Origin: JAGDZR01 sp049115695
Lineage (GTDB): Bacteria; Bacteroidota; Bacteroidia; Cytophagales; Cyclobacteriaceae
Length of the DNA: 64,000 nucleotides
Direction: 5' to 3'
Assembly (NCBI GenBank): GCA_049115695.1
Contig: JAGDZR010000017.1
Location: forward strand, 124,001-188,000
Below, in pieces: positions 41,084 to 53,800 of this stretch. How positions within the stretch are numbered: the stretch's first letter is position 1; each line of letters starts with the position of its first letter. The position numbers were made by a program, and so were the translations under genes. The notes beneath the pieces were generated by a model. It had not been told where the DNA came from, did not search any database, and saw only the letters and a program-made list of their open reading frames with translations.

Positions 41084-42067
41084 ATGACAAGAAATATGAA
41101 CAAATGGATAATGTTCTGCATCGGAACATTAATTGGGACGGCATGCTATGGGCAAAAAGTCGGATTCTTGATGGACAACCTGGTAGAGGATAGGTGGAAT
41201 ACCGATAAACGGCATTTTGTAAGTAGTGTGGAAAACCTGGGAGGTGAATGTATTGTGAAAGTGGCTGATGGCGATGCAGATACGCAAGTCCGAATGGCTA
41301 GAGAACTGGTAGTAGAGGGCGTTGATGTAATGGTGGTGATTCCCACAAATGCCCAAAAGGCTGTTCAGATAGTCGAAATTGCCCATGACGCTGACATTCC
41401 TGTGGTGGCATATGATAGACTAATTCCATCCAAGGATGTAGACGTATACATATCTTATGACAATCATGAAGTTGGAAGATTGCAGGCAAATGCGGCACTA
41501 AAGGCAAATCCCAAGGGAAACTATGTCGTGATAAATGGACCTAATACAGATTTAAATGCAGGGTTCTTTAAAGCGGGTCAATATGATATGCTCCTTCCGA
41601 AAATCAACAGTGGGGATATCAACATACTTGACGATATCGTACTGGATGATTGGAGTGAGTTGCCGGCGTTTATAGCCTTACAAGAGGTGATGAACAAAGG
41701 AGAAAAAATTGATGTGGTGATCTCAGCATATGATGGTTTTTCATCCGCCGTAATCTCTGGATTGAATGAGGAGGCAGCAAAGCGCATTTTTATAACAGGT
41801 CAAGACGCACAGATTTCAGCTATTAAAAGTATTAAGACAGGTCTACAAAATATGACCGTTTACAAACCACTAAAGCAATTGGCGGTAAAGGCTGCTGAAG
41901 TAGCTATGCTGCTGGCTACAGAAGAGGGGGTGCCTGATGCTGATTATCGCTTGTTTGCTAACTTGCTTGTGCCTAGCATTTTGTTTGAACCTATTAGCGT
42001 AAATGCAAGTAATCTTGAAGAGACAGTTGTCGCCGATGGTCATGTTAAGGCATCAGATTTGGAATAG
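41084..42067 (+). CDS. XylF-like periplasmic sugar-binding protein (orphan)
   Basis: 327 residues from ATG 41084 (an internal ATG four codons on is also possible; a longer frame upstream has no signal). Sec signal WIMFCIGTLIGTACYG. The periplasmic-binding protein type 1 fold is shown by KVGFLMDNLVEDRWNTDK, ARELVVEGVDVMVVIPTN, DIPVVAYDRLIPSKDVDVYISYDN (in part), KGNYVVINGPNTDLNA and VISAYDGFSSAVISGLNE, closely like D-xylose-binding XylF. No ABC permease or ATPase gene is near. The next genes are a TPR histidine kinase (105 bp on) and its regulator, so the protein may present a sugar to a sensor rather than to a transporter. Confidence 0.85.
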   Translation: MTRNMNKWIMFCIGTLIGTACYGQKVGFLMDNLVEDRWNTDKRHFVSSVENLGGECIVKVADGDADTQVRMARELVVEGVDVMVVIPTNAQKAVQIVEIAHDADIPVVAYDRLIPSKDVDVYISYDNHEVGRLQANAALKANPKGNYVVINGPNTDLNAGFFKAGQYDMLLPKINSGDINILDDIVLDDWSELPAFIALQEVMNKGEKIDVVISAYDGFSSAVISGLNEEAAKRIFITGQDAQISAIKSIKTGLQNMTVYKPLKQLAVKAAEVAMLLATEEGVPDADYRLFANLLVPSILFEPISVNASNLEETVVADGHVKASDLE

Positions 42068-42135
42068 TCTTCAATTCAATATTGATAAAATCAACGCGGT
42101 AAACAAATTGGAGGCCGGAATATGAAGCATGTTTA

Positions 42136-42157
42136 GGGGAATTGACTTAATTTCCCC
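42136..42157. terminator. Hairpin between sugar-binding protein and kinase genes
   Basis: GGGGAA (42136-42141) and TTCCCC (42152-42157) form a 6-bp stem with a 10-nt loop, about 70 bp after the binding-protein stop. There is no T-run, so it may be an attenuator or partial terminator rather than a full stop. Confidence 0.3.
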
Positions 42158-42172
42158 GTTCTAACACTAGCT

Positions 42173-44146
42173 ATGAAAATTGCTTTTTTGAGTATACTTT
42201 TTCTAGTCACCCACCTTAGTATTGCTCAGCTTCCGGATTCCCTCGCGAATAAATATCGAGAGCAGACATCCTTTGAGTCACAGGCTACTTTTCTTTTGTC
42301 CAAATCTCGTGAATACTCAAGGTCTTATCCGGAAATCAACTATCAACTTTTACTTGAAGCAAATAACTTAGCTAAAAGCCAAAAGTCTGACTCATTTGCA
42401 GTTGATCTAGCCATCAACTGGGCCATCTATTATTCATACCGATCTCAACTCGATACCGCTGAACTGCTTTTGACCAAAGCCATGGAACAGGCGGTTCAAT
42501 TGAATGACCGCAAGCGGATGACTGACCTGTACGCTGAGATTGGGAATGTTCACTACCGAAGAGCAGATGATCCCAAGGCACTCGAGCATTACCTGAAAGC
42601 CCTAGAGCTGGTTGATAGCACCAACATCAGGAGACTTGCTTCCCTCTCCAACAATATTGGAAATGTGTATCGCTATTTGGGGAATGAAGAGCTCAGTTTT
42701 CAGTTTTTGAGGAAATCTTTAGATTACAAAGAGGCCGTTGGTGACGAAAGACTATTGGCATCAGCCTATCATAACATTGCAATTTTCTATGATGAAAGAG
42801 GCTTGTCTGACTCAGCTCTTTATTTGTTTCGGAAATCGGCAATCATCAAAAAAAAATATAAAAACTTGAAAGGGTTAGCGTCCAGCTATGTTTCCATTTC
42901 AGAAATTTTCAGAAAGCGGGAAATGTTTGATTCTTCACTGATGTACGTTTCGAGAAGCATAGCAATTGACCGCCAGCTAAACGATCTTCAAGCCTTGGGT
43001 GAAGATATCTTCAATAGAGCCGAGCTGTATTTAGATATCAATCAATTTGATCAGGCAAAGCGCGATGCTATAGAGTCATTGCCGATGCTCAACGACCAAC
43101 GCATGAAGAAACAAGCACTGAAAATGGTCGCAGAGTTGTCATCAGGTGAAGAATCTGCAAATTACTGGAAAGAATACGCCGCTCTGACAGACACAGTTGC
43201 AAAAGCTGATCGCGAAGCTTCCTTGGCAGAAATGCAGGTGAAATTTGAGACTAAGGTCAAGGATGATGAGATTCAAAAACTCGAGCAAGAAAAACAAATA
43301 GAAGAACTTAGCGCTGCTAGAAGTAGGCTGATGGGCTGGTTGCTTGGAGGATTTCTGGTCTTGATGATTTTGATAGCTGTATTATTGTTTAGAGGTAATC
43401 AGGTTAAGAATAAGTCCAATCGACTTCTTGATGCCAAAAACCAGGAATTGGCTAAACTCAATCAAACAAAGGATCGTTTGTTTTCAATTATTTCGCATGA
43501 CTTGAAAAGTCCACTTTCTTCATTTCACACCATTACCAGGAGTTTGACAGACAACTGGGATCAGTTAGACAAAGAGCAGTTGAAGAATTTTATAGTAACG
43601 CTACGTGACTCCAGTGCTGATGTGAAAAACATGATGGACAACCTGCTCAAATGGGCATTGTCGCAAAGTGAGCAGCTTAATTATAAGTTAGTGGATGCTG
43701 ATCCAACTGAAATTGTAGAAGATGTAAAGTCCCAACTCAGTGGTGTATCTGAAATAAGAAATACAACCATTGTTACTGAGTACAAGAGTGCAGCTCAGAT
43801 AAAAGCGGACAGGGATTTCTTGCAAATCATCATTCGTAATCTCCTGAGTAATGCAATAAAATTTTCCAAACTCGATTCCGAAGTGAAGGTCTTAGTAGAC
43901 GAGTTGGAAGATCAGCACACCATCAGTATCCAGGACTATGGGGTGGGAATGGACCAAGATCAGGTGGAGAGCTTGTTTGCCGGAGAAATCGTGGCGCATG
44001 ACATCCGTAATTCAACAGAGAAGGGAACTGGCCTGGGTTTGATTCTCTGCAAAGAATTGATGGATAAAATGGGAGGGAAGATTGAAGTGATCACCAAGAA
44101 GAGTGAAGGCACCATGTTTAAACTAATCTTTCCAAAAGCAGCGTAA
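42173..44146 (+). CDS. Histidine kinase with periplasmic TPR sensor
   Basis: 657 residues. Sec signal (IAFLSILFLVTHLSIAQ), then about 350 residues of tetratricopeptide-like repeats (LYAEIGNVHYRRADDPKALE, HNIAIFYDERGLSDSALYLF). A coiled coil leads to the single membrane helix 387-409. The phospho-acceptor is H442 in IISHDLKSPLSSF, followed by HATPase boxes LLSNAIKFS, IQDYGVGM and GTGLGLILCKELM. Topology therefore puts the TPR outside and the kinase inside. It is coupled to the response regulator gene by a 1-nt overlap (TAATG), and a sugar-binding protein gene lies directly upstream, a possible ligand presenter. Confidence 0.92.
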   Translation: MKIAFLSILFLVTHLSIAQLPDSLANKYREQTSFESQATFLLSKSREYSRSYPEINYQLLLEANNLAKSQKSDSFAVDLAINWAIYYSYRSQLDTAELLLTKAMEQAVQLNDRKRMTDLYAEIGNVHYRRADDPKALEHYLKALELVDSTNIRRLASLSNNIGNVYRYLGNEELSFQFLRKSLDYKEAVGDERLLASAYHNIAIFYDERGLSDSALYLFRKSAIIKKKYKNLKGLASSYVSISEIFRKREMFDSSLMYVSRSIAIDRQLNDLQALGEDIFNRAELYLDINQFDQAKRDAIESLPMLNDQRMKKQALKMVAELSSGEESANYWKEYAALTDTVAKADREASLAEMQVKFETKVKDDEIQKLEQEKQIEELSAARSRLMGWLLGGFLVLMILIAVLLFRGNQVKNKSNRLLDAKNQELAKLNQTKDRLFSIISHDLKSPLSSFHTITRSLTDNWDQLDKEQLKNFIVTLRDSSADVKNMMDNLLKWALSQSEQLNYKLVDADPTEIVEDVKSQLSGVSEIRNTTIVTEYKSAAQIKADRDFLQIIIRNLLSNAIKFSKLDSEVKVLVDELEDQHTISIQDYGVGMDQDQVESLFAGEIVAHDIRNSTEKGTGLGLILCKELMDKMGGKIEVITKKSEGTMFKLIFPKAA

Positions 44147-44754
44147 TGATCAAGGTGCTACTCGTTGATGATCATAAGGTAGTTCGGGATGGATTGAGGG
44201 CTACATTTCTTTCACGACCGGATTTGCAAGTGGTTGCAGAGGCAGGATCGTGTGAGGCTGCCATCTCGGAAGTGGCCCGAGTTAAGCCTGATTTGGCATT
44301 TGTTGACCTCAAACTGCCAGATGGAAATGGCGCTGATTTGATAGCTAAACTAACGGCCATAGCACCAGATTTGAAATGCATTATACTCACTTCTGATCCG
44401 AATTCTACAGATTTGAGAAAGGCCAGATCCAATGGTGCGCTAGGTTTTCTGACCAAAGATGTCAATCCTGATGAATATCTCACTGCCATTGAAAAAGTGC
44501 TGTCAGGAAGAAATCATATTTCTTCATTGTTTTCAGAGTTTTTACTCAATGAACCTATCCAACTCACCAAGCGGGAGATTGAAGTGTTACAAGGGTTTGC
44601 TGATGGGTTGACCTATAAGGAAATAGGGGCTGATCTTGGCATGAGTCCCAGAACAGTCGAAACGCACAAACTTCATTTGCTTGAGAAAATGGAGGTGAAA
44701 TCTGTCGTGGAAATGGTTAGAAAAGCCATCAGAGACGGTCTTATCCAGGCTTAA
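44146..44754 (+). CDS. LuxR/NarL-family response regulator
   Basis: 202 residues. Receiver domain 1-120 with phospho-acceptor D54 (AFVDLKLPDG), acidic pair DD (LLVDDHK), T82 (IILTSDP) and K104 (FLTKDV). The LuxR-type helix-turn-helix occupies about 137-200: LTKREIEVLQGFADGLTYKEI (in part), MSPRTVETHKLHLLEKM. It is the cognate partner of the preceding kinase by overlap. Its targets may include the giant surface-protein gene that starts 109 bp downstream in the same direction, but no operator was identified. Confidence 0.93.
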   Translation: MIKVLLVDDHKVVRDGLRATFLSRPDLQVVAEAGSCEAAISEVARVKPDLAFVDLKLPDGNGADLIAKLTAIAPDLKCIILTSDPNSTDLRKARSNGALGFLTKDVNPDEYLTAIEKVLSGRNHISSLFSEFLLNEPIQLTKREIEVLQGFADGLTYKEIGADLGMSPRTVETHKLHLLEKMEVKSVVEMVRKAIRDGLIQA

Positions 44755-44862
44755 ACATCCAATATCCGTAAAATTCCGGATGCCTTCTGTGAATAATCCT
44801 GATTGAACCTGGCGGTCATTCGATTGAATTTAGCAGTTACATTATTCACGCTAAATATTATT

Positions 44863-47800
44863 ATGAAAGTCAGGTATCTTTTTTTGAATGCATTACTGTT
44901 TGCATTCTTGCTAAAAGCTAGTTCACAACCAACCCTGAGTACATTAAGTCCCACTGATAACGCTACCGATGTAGCTGTTACATCCAATCTTGTTATCACA
45001 TTTAGTGAAAACATCGCTTATGGAGGTGGTACTATCAAACTCAAAGAATCTAACGGAAATACCGTAGAGACGTACACGGCATCAGCCGATGGACCGACGC
45101 TTACATTGAGTGGGGCTTCTTTGACCATCAATCCCACTTCGGATTTGGGAAACAATATGTTGTATTATCTGGAATTCAGCAGTACGGCGATTAAGAATGC
45201 TTCGAATCAGTTTTTCCTGGGATTCACCAGTCCAACGACCTGGAACTTTACCACTATAGCAACAGGGGTAGCACCAACTGATATTGTATTGACATTTAGC
45301 TCTTTCTCGGAGAGCGTTACCAATGGGCAACAACTTGGATTCATTTCATCGACCGATGGAGATGCCAATACCAGCTATTATGAAATCATACCTTCACCTG
45401 GAGAAGATTGGTATGAAGATATCTATGTGGGATCAAATAAGATTTATGCCGGATACAATGGCTTTGATTATGATCAAAGAAATGTATATCGATTTCAGAT
45501 CAAAGCAGTAGATGACGACAACAATGTCTTTTACAAGCACTTCAATTTGCAACTCACCAATGACAATCCGCAGAGAAAGTCAACTTATCCGGCAGATGAC
45601 GCCACAGATGTATCACTCAACCATGATCTGAGCATTACTTTCAATAACCTGCTTCAAAAAGGAACTGGTAATATTGAGATCAAGCGCGTGTCTGATGATG
45701 CTGTTTTTGAAACCATAGATGTAGCAAGTACAACAATACACGGTAGCAGCCTGATCATCTCTCCTTCATCGGATTTTGCAGCATCAACTGAATACTATGT
45801 CACCATTGATTTGGGTGCAGTCAAGGATTTGTCGGGCTCCAGTTTCATTGGGTTTGATGATCAAAACTGGAGTTTTACAACAGGAACTTCCACAGATAAT
45901 GTAGCTCCTGGAGAGTCAGATTTATATCCTGGACATGGGAGCTCTTCTTCAGGAATTTCAATAGGACCCTATTATGAATTTGATGAGCAGATACGTGCGG
46001 GTACAGGTAAGATTTACCTCAAGCGATTGTCTGATCACACTAAGATGGATAGTGTTGATGCTTCGGAATTAACCATCATTGGAGAGACTGCTCACTTTGG
46101 GTTTAATGAAGCTGTTGCTTACAGTACGCAGTATTACATGGAAATTCCTGCTGGAGCAATTGAGGACATGGCAGGGAATGCTTTTGGCGGAACCAACAGC
46201 GCTACCTGGAATTTTACAACAACTACTTCACCAGTTGACACCAACTATCCCTTTGTTCAAAGTGTATACCCGTTGAACGGGACCACTGGAGTCAGCATTC
46301 ATACAGATTTCAGACTGGATTACAATGAGAACATGAAATCAGGGACTGGGGATATTTTAATTAAAAGAGCATCTGATGATCAACTGGTGTTTACCATCAA
46401 TCAGAATGATTTGACAATCCAGTATTCAATCATCACATTCACAGTGCCATCGGCTCTGGCCACATCGACGGAGTATTATATCGAAATGGCTGCAGGAGTG
46501 TTGGAGGACCAGGCGGGTAATGACTCGGAGGCTATCTCAAAAGGACAGTGGAATTTCACAACCGGCGGAGATATCGTCACGGTCAACGATCCGGATTTCA
46601 AGGAGTATTTAATGTTGTTGGTAGACGCAAATGGGGACGAGGAAATTCAGGAAACTGAGGCGGCAAGTTTCACAGGTACTATTGATTATACTGATCAGGG
46701 ATTGACGGATGCGACGGGTATTGAAGCTTTTACAGGCGTTACCAGGATCAATATCTATGACAATCAACTTACAGAGCTGGACTTGAGTAATCTCACTTCC
46801 CTTGAATCAATATATGGATATAGGAACAATCTAAATGCCATCCAGTTTGCGGCTAGTGCGCCATTGCAGGCGGTAATCATCAATAACAATGCGCTGACCG
46901 AAATTGCATTGGACAACTATACGACACTTACGGATGTGTCTTTGAACAGTAATAGTCTGCACAAAGTCTCACTGCAAAACAATTCCATTTTAAGTGCTGT
47001 CAAGTTGAATGTTAATTCACTGATTAGCCCGGACTCGATAGTGTTAACAGGATCTAATGCTATCACTACCTTGGAGCTGCAACAGAATTATGGATTGACT
47101 GGTGTGGATGTCTCCTCGCAAACTTTGTTGGAACGTTTTTATGCCTTTTTGACAAGTATTGAGACAATTGATCTTTCAAATAACACAGCATTGACTCATG
47201 TGGGCATTAGAGAATCCAACTTAACCGCGCTGGACCTTAGCCATCATTCATTACTTGTGTCTCTGGATTTGCGAAATGCTGAACTGATCAAGCTTAATGT
47301 TCAGAATGGCAACAATTCCAACGTGACAACATTTCAGATAACTGGTAATGCGGACCTTGAGTGTGTCACCGTGGATGATGTGGACTATTCCACAACTAAC
47401 TGGACAAATAAAGACGCACAGACCAGCTACGCGGAGAGCTGTTTTATTCCATTTATCACCACCTGGGAAACGACTTCAGATAACGAGACTATTACTATTC
47501 CGACAACAGGTACAGGATACGATTACATTGTAGATTGGGGTGATGGTGTGATTGATAGCAGCCACACGACCGATGCATCACATGAGTATGCCACTGCAGG
47601 TACTTACCAGGTGTCTGTTTATGGGGACTTTCCCAAAATCTACTTCGCTGGTGGAGGGGATAAAGACAAAATTCAATCAATCGATCAATGGGGAGATATC
47701 GCCTGGACTGGCATGAACAATGCCTTCTTTGGTTGTTCTAACCTGACCTACAATGCAACGGACCTTCCTGATTTATCAAGAGTGGGTACCATGCTCAATA

Positions 47801-50800
47801 TGTTTGCGCAGGCTACCTCTTTCAATGGAGATGTTTCAGGTTGGGATGTGAGTAATGTTCTCAATATGCAAGGACTTTTTTCCGGAGCAACAAGTTTTAA
47901 TCAGGACATCAGTAGCTGGGATGTAAGCAACGTGACTACCATGAAATTTATGTTTAGTAGTACCAGCTTCGATCAGCCTATTGGATCATGGAATGTCGGT
48001 AAAGTGGTGCGAATGGATGGTATGTTTCAGGCCAACAAAGTGTTTAACCAGGACCTGAGTGATTGGAATGTTAGCGCTGTACAATACATGAATGACATGT
48101 TTAGTGGTGCGAATGCTTTTGACGGAGATATTTCAACCTGGGATGTAGGAGAAGTGCTTGATATGGATAATTTGTTCACAAATGCGTGGGTGTTTAATCA
48201 AGACCTGAGTGGGTGGAATGTTGCCAAAGTGCAAACCATGGATCAAATGTTTTATGTGGCCATGGCATTTAATCAGGACATCAGTGGCTGGGAAGTGGGT
48301 GCTTGCACCAATATGACTCAGATGTTTAGAAGAGCAAATAGCTTTGACCAAAACCTAGGTGGTTGGGACGTGAGCGCTGTAACTACGATGAGTACAATGT
48401 TTTTGCAAAGTGGACTGTCCAAAGCCAATTATGATAATTTATGGAATGGGTGGGTCAACCTTCCATCATTACAAGCCAATGTCAATTTCGGATCGAACAG
48501 CCTAAAGTATTGTTACAGTCAGGCTGCAAGAGATACGATAGTAGCCAGGTACAACTGGACAATTGGAGCCGACACCAGAGAATGTGTTCCATTTGCCACC
48601 ACATGGGAAACGACCACAACTAATGAAACCATTACCATCCCAACTACGGGAACAGGATACGACTACATTGTAGACTGGGGTGATGGTGTGACAGATAGTA
48701 GCCATACTGGTGATGCTTCTCATGAATATGCTTCGGCTGGTACTTATACAGTTTCGGTCTATGGAGATTTCCCTGGAATTTATTTTAACAACACTGGTGA
48801 TAAAACCAAGATCAAGACAATAGAGTCATGGGGAGATATTGCCTGGGGAAGTATGGAATGGGCCTTTAGAGGTTGTGAAGATCTTACTTACAATGCAACT
48901 GACGCTCCAGATCTATCTGGGGTGACTGCTCTTTATGGAACATTTGCTGATTGCGATGCATTTAATGGTGACATTGGAAACTGGGACGTGAGCACTATCA
49001 ACAATATGACCTATTTATTCCTGAATGACACCAGTTTCAATCAGGATATCAGTGGTTGGGATGTAAGCAACGTGACGAGTTTAAACTCAACGTTTTATGG
49101 AGCAAGTAACTTTAACCAACCAATAGGCTCCTGGGATGTGTCTGAGGTGCTCTCTTTCAATCAGACATTTGTCAATTGTGAAGATTTTAACCAAGACATT
49201 GGTTCGTGGAATGTCGCCAAGGCAACCAGCATGAGTAATATGTTTTCTGGTGCTACAACATTCAATCAGGATATCGGATCATGGAATGTTGGAAATGTGA
49301 CAGATATGTATGCCATGTTTGTCAATGCACATGCCTTCAATCAGGATATCAGCGGTTGGAATGTTTCCAAGGTCGAAAATATGCACGGCATGTTTTTGAT
49401 CGCCAAAGCATTTGATCAGGACATCAGTAGCTGGAATGTAAGTAAGGTGACCACTATGAGAAGCATGTTTGATCGCAATGAGGTGTTCAATCAGAATCTG
49501 GGTGATTGGGATGTGAGTAGCGTCACCACCATGAAAAATATGTTTTATAATACGCCAATGTCCAGAGAAAACTACGATAGCACGCTTATCGGTTGGGTGC
49601 AGCAACCTTTGCTGAAAAGCAATGTTGAGTTTGGCGTAAACGGGCAAACATATTGTGCAGGTGATTCAGCAAGGACAGTGTTGATTGATACTTATAATTG
49701 GGTGATCACTGGAGACTCAGAGGATTGTCCCGATATGGAGGCTCCTGAGCCTGTGACCTATTCGCCAGTAGATAATGCTACTGATGTGAGCAGGTCAAAT
49801 AATATTGTGTTGACATTCAATGAGGACATAGAGCTTGGAAGTGGTACTATTACATTGGGTTACACAGGTGTAGTTGGTCAACAGTTTGCTATCTATTCAA
49901 TCCCAGGTGCTTCTGAGGTTACTACCAATGGCACACAATTAATCATCAACCCTGCCACAGATTTACCTGCTAGTCAGGATATATCAGTATTGATTTCAGA
50001 TGGGGCGATAGCGGACCTAAACAATAATGAGTTTGGGGGTATCACTGATGAGAATGCCTGGAATTTCACGACGATCGATGATTTGGCTCCATTGCACACT
50101 TCATTATCACCGTCACATGAATCCACTTTTGGATGGTTGTGCTCTTGTGTGAATATCAATTTCAATGAGGATGTTCAGGAAGGTTCCGGGACTGTTTCGC
50201 TGTATCAGGCGGATGGCACACTAGTTGAAACTGTAACAACTGGAGTGAGTGATACGAGGGTTACCTTTCCGGCTACTTTTAGAGCTGCGGTTGATTTTAA
50301 TGCAGACTATGCTGAAGGTGCTGAATATTACGTAGTGGTGTCTGAAGGTGCCTTTGAGGATGTGGCTGGTAATGCATTTGCCGGAATAGCATCGGGTGAC
50401 TGGAGCTACACTGCAAATCAAAGACCACACGTTTCCACACTATCTCCCGAGGCGAGTGCTGTAGGAGTCGCACTGAGTCCTACTTTCAGTATTGACTTTG
50501 ATACCAATATTTATGGTAGAGGAAATACTGAGTCCAACCTCTATATAAAAAATTACAACACGGACACTTTAGTCGCTACAGTGAACAGTGAGGACATGAC
50601 CATTGTTAACAGTAATACGAGCTTCACATTGAGTAGTGATTTAGCTCCTAACGTAAAATACTACATTGTGGCGGATGCAGATGGAGTATTTGCGAGTGAG
50701 TTAAATGCAGAAGTATTCAGACAATTGACCGAAAAAGATGACTGGACATTTACGACATTGATTCCTGATGTAGATGCGCCTGATGTAGTTAGCTTTTCCC

Positions 50801-53800
50801 CTACGCATGACGAAACTGGAGTGAGTACGGATGTAACTTTTTCTATTACATTCAACGAACCTATTGCGTTTGGTGGTGAGGTTGGGTATATCAGAATTAG
50901 ACATGCAGATGGCTCAACATTTACCAATATTCAGTTTTCTCAGGCCAGTGTAGATGCTGGTTGGTTATCCATTAATGAAAGTGTGGTGACATTTTCCAGA
51001 GGCACTCTGGCTATTGGGACGGAGTATTTTATCACCATAGATGATGGTGTAGTAGCTGATACGGCTGGAAACGAACTAACGGGTCGATCAGTAAATGACA
51101 TGACATGGTGGCATATCACTACTGGGAAGCATGATCAAACTATCACGTTTGAAGAACTGGACCAGAAGACCTATGGAGATTCGAAGTTCAAGCTTACAGC
51201 CACCACGACTTCACAATTGCCAATTACTTATTCCAGTTCAGACGAGAGCGTGGCAACAATTGATGGAGATAGTGTAATTGTTGTTGGGGCTGGAACTACC
51301 ACTATTACAGCTAGCCAGGCAGGGGATGCTCAGTATAATGCAGCAGAAGCCACACAGGATTTAGTGGTCAATAAGGCAAGTCAGTCCGTAACATTTAGCG
51401 CGTTATCAGCAAAAACATACGGAGATGACAAATTCGTGCTTGCTGCTAGTGCCACTTCAGGGTTAGCGGTGAGCTACATGTCATCTGATGAAAATGTGGC
51501 AACTATTTCCGGTGATAGCGTAACCATTATTGGAGGAGGTACTGCGACGATAACGGCTAGTCAGGCAGGTGATGCTCGGTATAATGTCGCAGAAGCAACT
51601 CAGGATTTAGTGGTGAATAAGGCAAGCCAGTCTGTAACATTTAGTGAGTTATCGGCAAAAACATACGGTGATGACAAATTTGTGCTCGCTGCTAGTGCCA
51701 CTTCAGGCTTGGACGTGAGCTACACGTCATCTGATGAAACTGTAGCGACAATATCCGGTGATAGCGTAACCATTATTGGAGGAGGTACGACTACCATCAC
51801 TGCCTCACAGACAGGAAACGACAATTACAGTGCAGCTGATGCACAGCAGATATTGACAATCAGTAAAGCAGATCAAACCATAAGTATCGATTCTATTCCT
51901 GATAAGGTGATCACGGATGAACCATTTATCATATCCGCTTCATCCAGTGTAGGTCTGGAACTAGCATATGCCATTGATGGTCCGGCAACTATAGCTGGTA
52001 GCGAAGTAACTTTAACTGGAGCAGGTGAAGTGACTGTGACAGCAAGGCAGTCAGGAAATGATAATTACAACTCAGCGGAAGCAACCATTAGCTTTTTAGT
52101 TTCGAAAATTTCACAGTCTATTTCAGTGGATACATCATATGAGGTAGTTTATGGTGATGAGTCCTTCAATCTTTCAGTGCAGTCTTCTTCTGGTCTTTCC
52201 CTTGCCTATTTTGATTATGATTCCACAGTAATTTCAGTGTCAAATGGAACTGTCTCGATCGTTGGTGCGGGTACTACAGAGATACATGCTTCACAAGAAG
52301 GGGACGACACCTATCTGGCATCCGACACTGTTACTATACCTTTAGAAGTGAGCAAGGCAACATTGGGTGTGGATGTGAAAGATACAACAAGAATTTATGG
52401 AATAGATAACCCTTCCTTAGAGCTGGTTTACACGGGGTTTGTGAATGGTGATGATGAAGGCGCCATTTCCACTCCCCCTGTTGCTTCTACTAGCAGTGCT
52501 AAAGACAGTGATGTAGGTGAGTATGAAATCAGTATCAGCGGAGGGGTTGCTAACAATTATGACATTACTTACGGAACAGGCACGTTAACGATTGTTAAGG
52601 CAAGCCAAATAGTCGCATTTGATTCTATTTCAGATGTAAATCTTTCGGTTGGTGAAGTATCCCTAAATGCGGAAGCAACATCAGGACTGAGTGTGACCTA
52701 TGAGATCACAGATGGCTCAGGCTCAATAGGTGGCTCAAAGCTTTCTTTTGATGAGCCTGGAAGTATTTCTGTGAAGGCTTCACAAAGTGGGAATGGTAAC
52801 TATCTGGCTGCAGAAAGTGTAGTAAGAACATTTGAGGTAATCAATGATAATGCAGGAACGACAGATCAGTCTATCACTTTTGAGTTGGTTGATAGTGTGT
52901 ATGAAAATGCTGATCCGATCACGCTGGAAGCTTCTGCAACTTCTGAATTAGCTGTGACCTTCAAGATTATTTCAGGACCAGGTGTTATCAATGAAGGAGT
53001 GCTTTCATGGACACGTTCTGGTTTGATTACGGTTGCTGCAAATCAACCTGGCAATGACACTTTTGCAGCGGCTGATCAAGTAACACAAGAAATCAAGGTC
53101 ATTGAGTTGTTTGACCTGAAGGGTTCAGCATCACTTGGAGATGGAAGTGTGTTTACAGATGGGAAAGTCTATGCTTCCAATGGGGTAGAGGAATTTGTCG
53201 CAGAGATACAGATGGACGGAACTTATCAGTTTGAAGGGTTTTACCCTGGAACTTGGTACGTCAAAGTGATACCAAATGATCAGACGTTGTTCTATCCTAC
53301 CTTCTATGGCAATGCCATTTTCTGGGAAGACGCAACACCGATAGTAATCGATGCTAATACGCTCGATGTGGATATTTCTATCCAGGAAAAACCTCTGGAA
53401 AACGAACTTGATGGAGCGGGTGTGATAGAAGGACAGATTATAGAATCGACCAATGGTAGGACTGAGGTTGTGAGTGGCAGAGTGGAGGATGGTACGCCAG
53501 TTGAGGATGTATCAGTATTCTTGATTAGGGTTTCGGATGGAGCCGTATTGACGGAGGTGAAAACAGATGAGAATGGCGAATTTAGAATTGAAGGTGTGCC
53601 AGAAGGAGAGTATGAATTGAAAATCGAGGTAGTTGGCATCACAATGGCGCTTGAGAATAGTACTATTACCGTTTCAGACGAAGAGCCAGTTGTATTGACT
53701 GCAATGGTAGCTGAGGAAGGAATCATTGTTGAAGTCGAGCAAGTATTGTCAACTCCTGAGCAAATTGACATCAATGTGTATCCCAACCCGTCATCAGATA

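Noticed and set aside
41084..42067. Component of an ABC xylose transporter
   Set aside because: No permease or ATP-binding gene is in the neighbourhood; a sensor role is considered instead.
47700..49710. Regularly spaced repeats that might be a CRISPR array
   Set aside because: The repeats are in-frame DUF285 (BspA-like) protein units with variable DNA, within one coding frame; there are no constant direct repeats with unique spacers.
53304..53786. A 160-codon antisense open frame opposite the giant gene
   Set aside because: It is serine/threonine-rich low-complexity translation, a typical shadow of the coding strand, with no start context or family match.
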